Below, piece by piece: positions 26,820-38,561 of a stretch of DNA of 64,000 bases. The DNA lies in contig CANRPO010000014.1 of NCBI GenBank assembly GCA_947632515.1, positions 1-64,000 of the forward strand, given 5' to 3'. How positions within the stretch are numbered: position 1 is the first letter of the stretch; every line of letters starts with the position of its first letter. The notes beneath the pieces were generated by a model. It was not told the DNA's origin. It saw nothing but the letters and a program-made list of their open reading frames with translations, and did no database searches. Source of the DNA: an uncultured Lachnospiraceae bacterium (GTDB lineage: Bacteria > Bacillota > Clostridia > Lachnospirales > Lachnospiraceae). A program made the translations under genes and the position numbers.

Positions 26820-26840
26820 TTATATATCATGTATATCATG

Positions 26841-26870
26841 GCAAATAAGAGAAGGTATTTGCGATATAAT
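26841..26870 (+). promoter_or_regulatory. Candidate second promoter before the permease genes
   Basis: TATAAT at 26865-26870 with no -35 at 17 bases. GCAAATAAGAGAAGG upstream resembles the region before the TATAAT at 25244, allowing one gap. Confidence 0.4.
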
Positions 26871-26967
26871 GGGCGTTAGCGAGGAGAGTATGCTTGCATA
26901 TTCGACGAGCGGCGAATGCCGATCATGAATCTGTGATTCACGATATAGGGAAAAGGAGGGAATTACT

Positions 26968-27853
26968 TTGAGCAAACCGTCAAAGAAAATGACGTTGAAT
27001 AAGAAACATAATCTGATGGGATGGCTTTTTCTTGCCCCGGGCGCGCTCTTGATCCTGCTCATGAGTTTTGTGCCGATGTTTCGGGCTTTGATGCTGTCCT
27101 TTATGACAGGCGTCGGCGCTTCGATGAAGAGCTGCGGGCTCCTTAATTACACACGAATGTTCAAGGACACGGTATTTATCCAGTCCATTAAGAATACATT
27201 TTTCTATCTGATCATTCAGGTGCCTCTGATGCTGATCTTTGCGCTGATCCTGGCATCTATACTGAACAATAAAAACTTACGGTGCAAGGGACTGTTCCGG
27301 ACTATGATCTTCTTGCCATGCGCGACCTCGCTGGTGGCATACGCGGTTATCTTCCGCTCTCTGTTCGCCAATAACGGCATCGTCAATCTGGTGCTCGTAA
27401 AGCTTGGCATTCTGGATGCGCCGTACTCTTTCCTGACCAATATGTGGAGCGCGAGGATCGTCATCATCATCGCTCTTCTCTGGCGATGGACGGGGTACAA
27501 TATGGTCTTCTATCTGGCGGGCCTGCAGAATATCGAGTATTCTGTCTATGAGGCGGCCAAGATCGACGGCGCGTCGGCCGTGCAGTCGTTCTTCCGCATC
27601 ACGGTGCCGCTCTTAAAGCCCACGATCCTGCTGACGGCGATCATGTCTACCAACGGTACGCTGCAGTTGTTCGATGAGTCTGTCAATCTGACGGACGGCG
27701 GCCCGGCCAACGCGTCGATCACGATGTCGCATTATATTTATAACATGTCGTTCAAATATGTGCCAAACTTCGGATATGCGGCGGCCATGTCCTTCCTGAT
27801 CCTGATACTGGTTGCCATTCTGGCATTCCTGCAGATGAAAGTAGGTGATAAGC

Positions 27854-27861
<8 letters not shown>
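26968..27861 (+). CDS. Sugar ABC transporter permease (LacF/UgpA type)
   Basis: A 297-residue inner-membrane permease with six membrane segments. The cytoplasmic EAA loop is EAAKIDGASAVQSFFRITVP, where the missing ATPase would dock. It starts with TTG at 26968, preceded by a strong AAAAGGAGGG; no ATG offers a better site. It pairs with the permease at 27854 to form the channel for the lipoprotein at 25374. No ATP-binding subunit gene is present, as is common where one shared ATPase serves many sugar importers. Confidence 0.93.
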
Positions 27862-31745
<3,884 letters not shown>

Positions 31746-31759
31746 TAGAGAATGAATAG

Positions 31760-31797
31760 AGCACTCCGTCCGCGCAGGCCGCGGGCGGAGTGCTTTT
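31760..31797 (+). terminator. Intrinsic terminator of the lacZ operon
   Basis: GCACTCCG pairs with CGGAGTGC, with inner CCGC and GCGG, followed by TTTT. It ends the catabolic cassette just before a new promoter. Confidence 0.85.
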
Positions 31798-31800
31798 CGG

Positions 31801-31829
31801 TTGCTGATAAAATTGAATTATGCTATAAT
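31801..31829 (+). promoter_or_regulatory. Promoter of the second pse operon
   Basis: TTGCTG, exactly 17 bases, TATAAT with TGC before the -10. It begins four bases after the lacZ terminator and leads a unit that runs through pseG, pseF, pseI and the ATP-grasp gene. The leader of about 85 bases contains GGAAAACGC and GCGTTTCC, which can pair. Confidence 0.75.
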
Positions 31830-31921
31830 CGACGCAGATTTGGAAAACGCATCGCGTTTCCTTCGGGGGATTTGACTTTGTGATTTTGCGGAAATGATTG
31901 ATAAAAGATAGGATTGTTGTC

Positions 31922-32950
31922 ATGAAACTGAGCATTATCGTGCCGGTCTACAATATGGCTGCCGACGGGAAATTGGAATATTGCATGAAGTCTCTGGTGA
32001 GGCAGGAGCTGGAAGACTATGAGATCATCGCGGTGGACGACTGCTCGACGGACGACTCTCTTGCGATCCTGCAGGACTATGAGAGACGGTTCCCTGACAA
32101 GGTGCATGCGGTCCATTCCGAGGTGAACAGACGCCAGGGCGGGGCGAAGAATATTGGTCTGAAATTGGCGAAAGGAGAGTGGATCGGGTTCATCGACAGC
32201 GACGACTGGATCACGCCGGACATGTATCGGAGACTGATCGAGCGGGCGGAGGAGACGGGAGCCGATCTTGTGGGCTGCGATTACTGCCTGACGGACGAAC
32301 ACTCCATGCGGGTGGGGCAGATCGTTCGCAACAACAGGAGAGAGCAGAGCGGGATCCTGGATGCACGGAAGAGACGGAGCCTTATTCTGGACGGCGGCAG
32401 TCTGGTGGTCAAGATCTTCCGTCGTTCCATGATTTTGGAGAATGAACTGTGGTTTCCCGAAGGTATATTCTATGAGGACAATGCGATCGGCAATTCCTAT
32501 CTCGTGCTTGCCAGGCATTTTGAGTATATCGAGGAGCCCATGTACTATTACTATCAGCACGGCACTTCCACCGTGCACACGATCTCACAGAAACGGTGCG
32601 AGGACCGCATGGCAGCTGGGCGTATCATGCTGGAGGAGGCCCGCAGGCACGGCTATTATGACGAGTTCCTGCCGGAGCTGGAATACAGTTTCACGCTCCT
32701 GTTCTATGTGAATACGCTGTTTACCTATATGGCGTGCGCGGACAGGACCGGAGCGGGATTTGTCAGAGCGCTGGGGGAGGAGATGCGACGGACTTTTCCT
32801 GCCTTTGAGAAGAATCCGTATTATAGGGAGCGGACGAACGCGGAAGAACGGAAACTGATACGCATACAGCAGCGCTCCACCGTACTTTTTATTGTATACT
32901 ACAAATTGTTGTGGGCTTACCGAAATTGGCGCAAAGCCCATCGAAGATAG
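31922..32950 (+). CDS. GT2 family glycosyltransferase
   Basis: A 342-residue enzyme with LSIIVPVYNMAADGKLEYC near 3, DDCSTDDSLAILQDY near 39, and FIDSDDWITPDMYRRL near 90, the standard GT2 motifs. EDNAIGNSYL near 180 marks the acceptor side. It is first in the unit with pseG, pseF and pseI and so may add a sugar next to the nonulosonic acid. The ATG at 31922 starts directly at the first beta strand; the TTG at 31898 was rejected. A weak AGGA lies upstream. Confidence 0.85.
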   Translation: MKLSIIVPVYNMAADGKLEYCMKSLVRQELEDYEIIAVDDCSTDDSLAILQDYERRFPDKVHAVHSEVNRRQGGAKNIGLKLAKGEWIGFIDSDDWITPDMYRRLIERAEETGADLVGCDYCLTDEHSMRVGQIVRNNRREQSGILDARKRRSLILDGGSLVVKIFRRSMILENELWFPEGIFYEDNAIGNSYLVLARHFEYIEEPMYYYYQHGTSTVHTISQKRCEDRMAAGRIMLEEARRHGYYDEFLPELEYSFTLLFYVNTLFTYMACADRTGAGFVRALGEEMRRTFPAFEKNPYYRERTNAEERKLIRIQQRSTVLFIVYYKLLWAYRNWRKAHRR

Positions 32951-32963
32951 AGGACGGGCGCGC

Positions 32964-34052
32964 ATGGACGGACTGCAGAGTTTCGGCGGAAAACAGGATA
33001 TAAAGGCACAGACCATCGGCATCCGCGCGGATGCCAACGAGACGATCGCCGCCGGACATGTCATGCGCTGTATCGCCATCGCCGCGCAGCTTGTGAGATT
33101 GGGAGCGAAGGTCATCTTCTACACGGCGGACGAGAATGCCGATGCGCTGTTAGAGGCCGCGGGCATGACGCATGTGTGTCTGCACACGGATTGGCGGCGC
33201 ATGGAGGACGAGACGCCGATCCTCATACGGGAACTGCAAAAGGCGGGGTGCGGGAAACTTCTGGTGGACTCCTATCAGGCGACGGAGCGTTATTTTCAGG
33301 AACTGGCGGGTCGGTGCAGGCTGATCTGTATGGACGACTGTTTCGACGGAGTCTACCCGGCGGATATGGTGATCAACTACAATCCGTACTGTGCCAGGTT
33401 TCCCTATGCGGAAACATATGGCGGCCGCACAAGGCTCCTGCTCGGCGCCGGGTACGCGCCGCTGCGGGAAGAGTTTGTAAAGGCGGCGGAGGGATGCGCC
33501 GATAAGCCGTCCGATGATACGGCGGAGGGGCATATCCTGTTGAGCTCCGGCGGCGGGGATCCGTGCGGCGTGCTGCCTGACATTTTGGCGGCGGTTCTGG
33601 AGGACGATCGGTTGTGCGGTCTGCCTTGCGATGTCGTGGTGGGCGGGTTGAACAGGAACAGAGAAAAATTGGAGCGGCTGGCCGCAGGACATCCCAATGT
33701 GCGGCTGCACTGTCAGGTCAAACATATGGCCGAGTTGATGCGGGAGTGTACGGCCGCGGTGTCCGCGGCGGGCACCACGCTTTTGGAGCTGTGCGCCATG
33801 CGGGTGCCGACCGTGTTTTTCTGCACGGCGGACAATCAGCAGTACGACCATGAATTTTTTGCGGCAGAGGAGAGGATGCTCTATGCGGGGGACGTGCGGG
33901 AAGATCGGCAGGAGTGTCTTGCGCGGATCTGCGGCGGACTGCGGCAAATCGTGGAAAGCAGGGAACTGCGGGACGCTATGAGGCAGAAACTTCGCGCGGT
34001 CACAGACGGAAAAGGCGCATACCGCATAGCTGAGGAGATCGTCAGACTGTAG
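32964..34052 (+). CDS. pseG: UDP-2,4-diacetamido-2,4,6-trideoxy-beta-L-altropyranose hydrolase
   Basis: A 362-residue GT-B fold hydrolase that removes UDP from the product of PseH in pseudaminic acid synthesis. An N-terminal leader of about 16 residues precedes IGIRADANETIAAGHVMRC; His32 matches the conserved His of PseG. LLVDSYQATERYF, YADMVINYNP-like residues, LSSGGGDPCG and SAAGTTLLELCAMRVPTVF complete the family pattern. The ATG at 32964 has GAGGAC upstream. The earlier frame from 32892 overlaps the GT2 gene. No fused acetyltransferase domain is present. Confidence 0.9.
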   Translation: MDGLQSFGGKQDIKAQTIGIRADANETIAAGHVMRCIAIAAQLVRLGAKVIFYTADENADALLEAAGMTHVCLHTDWRRMEDETPILIRELQKAGCGKLLVDSYQATERYFQELAGRCRLICMDDCFDGVYPADMVINYNPYCARFPYAETYGGRTRLLLGAGYAPLREEFVKAAEGCADKPSDDTAEGHILLSSGGGDPCGVLPDILAAVLEDDRLCGLPCDVVVGGLNRNREKLERLAAGHPNVRLHCQVKHMAELMRECTAAVSAAGTTLLELCAMRVPTVFFCTADNQQYDHEFFAAEERMLYAGDVREDRQECLARICGGLRQIVESRELRDAMRQKLRAVTDGKGAYRIAEEIVRL

Positions 34053-34090
34053 CGGGTACGGCTGCGGAGAGGCGGAAAACGGAGGGAGCT

Positions 34091-34789
34091 ATGAATGCTG
34101 TAGCGATCATTACCGCAAGGGGCGGGAGCAAACGGATACCAAACAAAAACAGGAAGGAGTTTCTGGGGAAACCGGTTCTGTGTTACTCCATCGAGGCCGC
34201 GTTAGATTCAGGACTCTTCGAGGAGGTCATGGTGTCTACGGACGACGAGGAGATCGCGGTGATCGCGCGGGAGGCGGGGGCGAGTGTGCCTTTCATGCGC
34301 AGCGCGGAGGCCGCGGATGATTTTGCCACCACCGACGAAGTTCTGTTGGAGGTGCTCGCGGAGTATGAGAAACGGGGACGAAATTTTGAGTACATGGCGT
34401 GTATCTATCCGACGGCGCCCTTTGTCACGGCGGAGAAACTGCGGAATGCTTTTCAGATACTGAAGGAGCAGAACGCGTCGGCGGTCATGCCTGTGGTGCG
34501 TTTTTCCTTTCCGCCGCAGCGCGGCATGGCGGTGCGGGACGGCAGGCTGGTATACTGTTATCCCGAAAACGCGCTGAAACGTTCTCAGGATCTGGAGGCG
34601 GTCTACCATGACTGCGGGCAGTTTTACTTATACAGAACCGAAGCGTTCCGCGCCTGCAAGGGAGATCCGCAGGACGGCTATGTGCCGATGGTTATGCCCG
34701 AGACGGAGGTGCAGGACATTGACAATCCTGAGGATTGGGAGATAGCGGAGCTGAAATACCGCAGGATGGCGGGCCTTTCTCGGCCGTGA
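34091..34789 (+). CDS. pseF: Pseudaminate cytidylyltransferase
   Basis: A 232-residue nucleotidyltransferase that activates pseudaminic acid with CTP to CMP-Pse. The N-terminal ITARGGSKRIPNKNRKEFLG (residues 7-26) is the CMP-binding signature shared with NeuA/KdsB. VMVSTDDEEIA, CIYPTAPFV and the late PETEVQDIDNPEDW are typical of PseF. GGAGG precedes the ATG. It stands between pseG and pseI, as expected for pathway order. Confidence 0.9.
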   Translation: MNAVAIITARGGSKRIPNKNRKEFLGKPVLCYSIEAALDSGLFEEVMVSTDDEEIAVIAREAGASVPFMRSAEAADDFATTDEVLLEVLAEYEKRGRNFEYMACIYPTAPFVTAEKLRNAFQILKEQNASAVMPVVRFSFPPQRGMAVRDGRLVYCYPENALKRSQDLEAVYHDCGQFYLYRTEAFRACKGDPQDGYVPMVMPETEVQDIDNPEDWEIAELKYRRMAGLSRP

Positions 34790-34882
34790 GAGCGGGTGTC
34801 CGCGCGGGAGCGCCGCCTATATTTCTGCGAGCGGAGGCGGGTATGGGATCCGCTGTGTGAACGTCTGGAATGGGGGATTAGT

Positions 34883-35950
34883 GTGAAGAAGGAATTTCAG
34901 ATCGGCAAACATCATATCGGCGGCGACGGCCCGTGCTTTCTGGTGGCGGAGATGTCGGGGAACCACCTGAAGGATTACGGCAGAGCCGTTGAGATCGTCC
35001 ACGCGGCGAAGGAGGCGGGGGCCGACGCGGTGAAACTGCAGACCTACACGGCGGACAGTCTTTCCATCGACTGCGACAACGAGTATTTTCAGATCCACGG
35101 CGGCCTGTGGGACGGCATGACGGAGTATAAACTCTACGAGGAGGCGTCTACGCCGTGGGAGTGGCAGCCGAAACTGAAAGAGCTGGCGGAAAGCCTCGGC
35201 ATGGAGTGCTTTTCTTCGCCTTTCGACGCGCGCTCCGTGGACTTTATGGGGGAGTGCGGTATGCCCGCCTACAAGGTGGCGTCCTATGAGATCAACGACA
35301 TTCCCCTGATCCGGCGGATCGCCGCACGGCACAGGCCGGTCATCTTCGCCACAGGCGTGGCGCGTGCGGAGGATATTGAACGGGCGCTCCGCGTGTGTGA
35401 GGAGGAGGGCAACGAGGAGGTCATGCTGCTTAAGTGTGTGTCCGCCTACCCGACGCCTTATGAGGAGTGCAATCTGGCGATGCTCCCCACGCTGGCCCGC
35501 ACCTACGACTGTCTGGCGGGACTGTCCGACCACACCATGGGGAGCGTAGTGCCCGTGGGGGCGGTGGCGCTGGGCGCCAAAATGGTGGAAAAACATTTGA
35601 CGCTCAGACGCGCGGACGGCGGCCCGGACGGCGCTTTTTCCATGGAGCCGGAGGAGTTTAAGGAGATGGCGGACCATATTCGGATTCTGGAGAAAGCCAT
35701 CGGGAGATCGGAGTATGCCCTGACTGAGAGACAGGAGCAGGAAAGACAGGGGTCCCGCTCGCTCTTTGTGGTGCAGGACGTCAGGGCAGGCGAAGTGTTT
35801 ACGCCGGAAAACGTGCGCTCCATCCGCCCGGGCTGCGGCCTGCACACGATGTACTATGAGGAAGTGCTGGGGAAAAAGGCGGCGGAGAACATCAGCCGCG
35901 GCACACCGTTGGCTTGGCATATGATCCGGGACGCGCACATGCCGGAATAG
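34883..35950 (+). CDS. pseI: Pseudaminic acid synthase
   Basis: A 355-residue NeuB-family enzyme that condenses the trideoxy sugar from PseG with phosphoenolpyruvate. The barrel shows FLVAEMSGNHL near 19, AGADAVKLQTYTADSL, FSSPFDARSVDFM, AYKVASYEINDIPLI and GLSDHTMGSVVPVGAVALGA. The C-terminal antifreeze-like SAF domain covers about 285-350 (SLFVVQDVRAGEVF). The GTG at 34883 follows GGGGGA at good spacing. The frame extends to 34796 but the extra 29 residues are basic and unlike any NeuB N-terminus. Confidence 0.9.
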   Translation: MKKEFQIGKHHIGGDGPCFLVAEMSGNHLKDYGRAVEIVHAAKEAGADAVKLQTYTADSLSIDCDNEYFQIHGGLWDGMTEYKLYEEASTPWEWQPKLKELAESLGMECFSSPFDARSVDFMGECGMPAYKVASYEINDIPLIRRIAARHRPVIFATGVARAEDIERALRVCEEEGNEEVMLLKCVSAYPTPYEECNLAMLPTLARTYDCLAGLSDHTMGSVVPVGAVALGAKMVEKHLTLRRADGGPDGAFSMEPEEFKEMADHIRILEKAIGRSEYALTERQEQERQGSRSLFVVQDVRAGEVFTPENVRSIRPGCGLHTMYYEEVLGKKAAENISRGTPLAWHMIRDAHMPE

Positions 35951-36003
35951 AGCTGTGGGCGCACGAGGATACAGAAATCATGACGGCAAAGGAGGCGCAC
36001 CCG

Positions 36004-37200
36004 TTGAAGGCAGTGATGATAGGGGCCGGTGAGGAGGCTCTGCATACCATCGCCAAAGCACAGGAACACGGAGTCAAAGTTCTGGCGCTGGACGGCGATC
36101 CGAAGGCGGCCGGTCTGTCTGCGGCAGACAGGGGGCTGGTGGTGGATATTTCGCGTGAGAGCGACGTGATAGAGACAGTCCGAAGGGAAGGGGCGGACTT
36201 TACCCTGACCGCGCCCATCGGCCGCTATCTGACCACCATAGGGGCGGTCAACGACGCGCTTTCCCTGCCGGGGATTACGCGGCGGATGGCGCAGTTATGC
36301 ACGGACAAGTACCGTTTCCACGCGGCGCTCTCGAGAGCCGGACTCCGCAAATGTCATTGCTATGCGATCGATTCGAAAACGGACAAAAGCGGCGCGAAAG
36401 AACGTTTTCTTCTGCAGTATCCCGCCATCCTGAAACCGCGATACGGTTCCGGCAGCAGAGGCATATTCTATCTGGGCGATTCTTATGAGATGACAGAGGC
36501 GCTTTCCGGGCTGGGGGATGAAGACTATGTCCTGGAAGACTGCGTTCCCGGCGAGGAGTACGGGATAGACGGCGCGGTGATACAGGGAAAATTCTATATG
36601 GTATTGCTGCGCAAAAAGATCAATACGCCGCCGCCGGCAAGACAGGCGGTTGGGTATTTCTCCTGCGGCCGGGAGAATGCGTTCTGGCAGCAGGCTCACG
36701 ACCACATGGAAAAGGTGGTGCGCTGTCTGGGTCTGGAGGAGTGCCTTTTGCACTGTGATGTGATCCGGAGCGCGGAGGGACCGTTTGTGATCGAACTGTC
36801 GGCGAGGCCGTCAGGGCACAATCTGCACAATCTCTTTACCCCGCTCAGCACCGGAGTCGATATGGCGGAGGAATACGTCAAGTACAGACTGGGAGAAACC
36901 TATTCGTTTGTCCCGAAAGAAACAAGATCTATGATGATCCACTATTTTGACGGGCAGGGCAAGGTGGCAAGAGTGCCGGATCGGCTGCAGATCGAATATT
37001 ACACAAGGCAGGACGCTAAGGCGGGAGAGCTGCGCAGACTCTTGGCATGGCAGTGCAGACTGACAGAAGGAGAGCGGCTGGATCCGGTGTCCGACGGCCA
37101 TTCGCTGATGGGGCGTGGCTATTATATCCTGGAGGGGACAGATGAGCATGAGCTGTTGGAAATGAGCCGACAGATCATGGACGGGATTCTTTACCAGTGA
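36004..37200 (+). CDS. ATP-grasp carboxylate-amine ligase-like enzyme
   Basis: A 398-residue ATP-grasp protein. It has an N-terminal Rossmann-like domain (KAVMIGAGEEALHTIAKAQE), a central ATP-grasp fold (PAILKPRYGSGSRGIF near 143, VLEDCVPGEEYGIDGAV near 180), and FVIELSARPSGHNL near 267, where the metal ligands lie. The family joins a carboxylate, activated as acyl phosphate, to an amine. It is last in the operon with pseG, pseF and pseI, so it may add an amino acid or similar group to a sugar. TTG at 36004 has a perfect AAAGGAGG; the ATG at 35980 would place that site inside the gene. Its stop overlaps the opposite-strand decarboxylase by ten bases. Substrates unknown. Confidence 0.72.
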   Translation: MKAVMIGAGEEALHTIAKAQEHGVKVLALDGDPKAAGLSAADRGLVVDISRESDVIETVRREGADFTLTAPIGRYLTTIGAVNDALSLPGITRRMAQLCTDKYRFHAALSRAGLRKCHCYAIDSKTDKSGAKERFLLQYPAILKPRYGSGSRGIFYLGDSYEMTEALSGLGDEDYVLEDCVPGEEYGIDGAVIQGKFYMVLLRKKINTPPPARQAVGYFSCGRENAFWQQAHDHMEKVVRCLGLEECLLHCDVIRSAEGPFVIELSARPSGHNLHNLFTPLSTGVDMAEEYVKYRLGETYSFVPKETRSMMIHYFDGQGKVARVPDRLQIEYYTRQDAKAGELRRLLAWQCRLTEGERLDPVSDGHSLMGRGYYILEGTDEHELLEMSRQIMDGILYQ

Positions 37201-38411
37201 TTCTTCTGCAGATACTCGTCGTTCGTCCAAGCATCTCTGGCGGTGAAGAGACTGCCGTCCGCTCTCTCGATGATCACGGCGGGGAAATAGTGGATGAACA
37301 GCGGATTCAGACACATGGTATAGCCCCCGGCGGTATCGTAAATGATCCTGTCGCCGGGAAACAGGGCGGGCGCGTATTTCCACTCAAACAGTCTGTCATA
37401 CTCCATACAGGTGGCGCCGCACACCCATTGACTCGGCTCGGTGGGCCGCTCGGCGGGATCGGAGCAGTATTCCACATGAAAAGGGTAGGAGTGTCTGGTC
37501 ACCAGCGGGTTGAGGTTGACACGGCTGCCGTTTGTCACAACAAATTTCCTGCCGCGAATGTCTTTGCAGTCGAGGACCGTCGTCTCGAAAGTGGCGGCGC
37601 GGGAGATCAGAGATATGCCGGGCTCCACGATCAGCGCCGTTTTTTTTCTGTCAAAAAAAACGCTCAGTTCTTTGCAGATTTCCTGAAAATAATCCCGATA
37701 GTCCGGTTTGTCTTCGCGGCCGCCGAAATACCCGCCGCCCATGTCCACATAGCGCAGCCGCAGTCCGTACTCCTGTGCGATCCTTACGGCTATGCGCGCC
37801 AGCGCGCCGTATACATTGACGGTCCGCGACTGTGTGGAAGAATGCAGATGCAGCCCGCCGACCGCAACGTTGGGTAGGGCGTGCAGCCTGTCGATGGCTG
37901 CCTTCAGCACGCCGTTCTCATAACAGTAGCCAAAGCGGCCGCCCGTCTCTTCTGCCAAAACTTCCTCCGGACAGAGAGCGGCTATATCGCAGTTGACGCG
38001 CAGGCCAACGCAGAAGGAACGTTCCGGATAGAGCGCGCTGAGCTCTTCCATCCACGCCAGCTCCCAGGTGGAATCCAGATTCACATAGCCGCCTGCAAAC
38101 AGTACCGTCTCAAATACCGCCCGATCCTTGATCGGGCCGTTGTAGATGACATGATTCGGCGCAAATCCCAAGCGCCGTACAAGATCAAATTCTGTCGCCG
38201 ATACCACCTCCGCATAGAATCCCTCATTTTTCAGATAGGTCAGCAGCCAGGGGAGAGAATTGGTCTTGACGGAATATCCCATGCAGAAATTGCCCCAGTT
38301 TTTTTCGAGAGAGTCCCGCAGCAGATCGATGTCATACAAAAGATCTTTTTCCCGGATGCGGAAAAAAGGCGCTGTATCGCTGCAAAATGGTTGTGTTTGT
38401 GAGGATCCCAT
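37191..38411 (-). CDS. PLP-dependent decarboxylase-fold enzyme (LysA/Orn-DC family)
   Basis: A 406-residue fold-type III PLP enzyme. Lys49 in MGYSVKTNSLPW should bind PLP; GGLHLHSSTQSR and YVDMGGGYFGG (cofactor phosphate loop) follow. CGATCMEYDRLF near the C-terminus holds the Cys and Asp of the partner active site, so it looks active. The family removes the alpha-carboxylate of diaminopimelate, ornithine, arginine or modified amino acids. It is the only minus-strand gene inside the glycan region and converges on the ATP-grasp gene. AAGGAG is ten bases upstream. It may make an amine for that ligase; this is inference. Alternatives are polyamine or lysine synthesis. Confidence 0.75.
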   Translation of the reverse strand: MGSSQTQPFCSDTAPFFRIREKDLLYDIDLLRDSLEKNWGNFCMGYSVKTNSLPWLLTYLKNEGFYAEVVSATEFDLVRRLGFAPNHVIYNGPIKDRAVFETVLFAGGYVNLDSTWELAWMEELSALYPERSFCVGLRVNCDIAALCPEEVLAEETGGRFGYCYENGVLKAAIDRLHALPNVAVGGLHLHSSTQSRTVNVYGALARIAVRIAQEYGLRLRYVDMGGGYFGGREDKPDYRDYFQEICKELSVFFDRKKTALIVEPGISLISRAATFETTVLDCKDIRGRKFVVTNGSRVNLNPLVTRHSYPFHVEYCSDPAERPTEPSQWVCGATCMEYDRLFEWKYAPALFPGDRIIYDTAGGYTMCLNPLFIHYFPAVIIERADGSLFTARDAWTNDEYLQKNHW

Positions 38412-38449
38412 ACTGTCTGCTCTCCTTGCTGATGGTTGAGTCTGCGTCT

Positions 38450-38477
38450 ATTATACCAAAAACAAAATTATTCTCAA
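38450..38477 (-). promoter_or_regulatory. Promoter of the PLP decarboxylase gene
   Basis: On the minus strand TTGAGA, 16 bases, TATAAT. It lies 39 bases upstream of the start codon, in a divergent promoter island. Confidence 0.65.
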
Positions 38478-38503
38478 TAATGTTTTCTCATTTTTGGCTG
38501 ATA

Positions 38504-38512
38504 TGGTACAAT
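38504..38512 (+). promoter_or_regulatory. Extended -10 of the GT52-like gene
   Basis: TGG plus TACAAT, with a poor -35, about 50 bases before the start codon, divergent from the decarboxylase promoter. Confidence 0.45.
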
Positions 38513-38513
38513 A

Positions 38514-38537
38514 AGCGCAGAGTCAGCGCTCTGCGCT
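38514..38537. repeat. Perfect 9-bp inverted repeat at the GT52 gene transcription start
   Basis: AGCGCAGAG and CTCTGCGCT around a six-base centre. It overlaps the expected start point (about 38519), so it may be an operator or a stable 5' hairpin. Confidence 0.6.
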
Positions 38538-38561
38538 GAGAGAATGATGGGGCGGTGCTTT

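Noticed and set aside
34796-34882. N-terminal extension of pseI
   Set aside because: The extra 29 residues are Arg-rich and not NeuB-like; GTG at 34883 has a good ribosome binding site.
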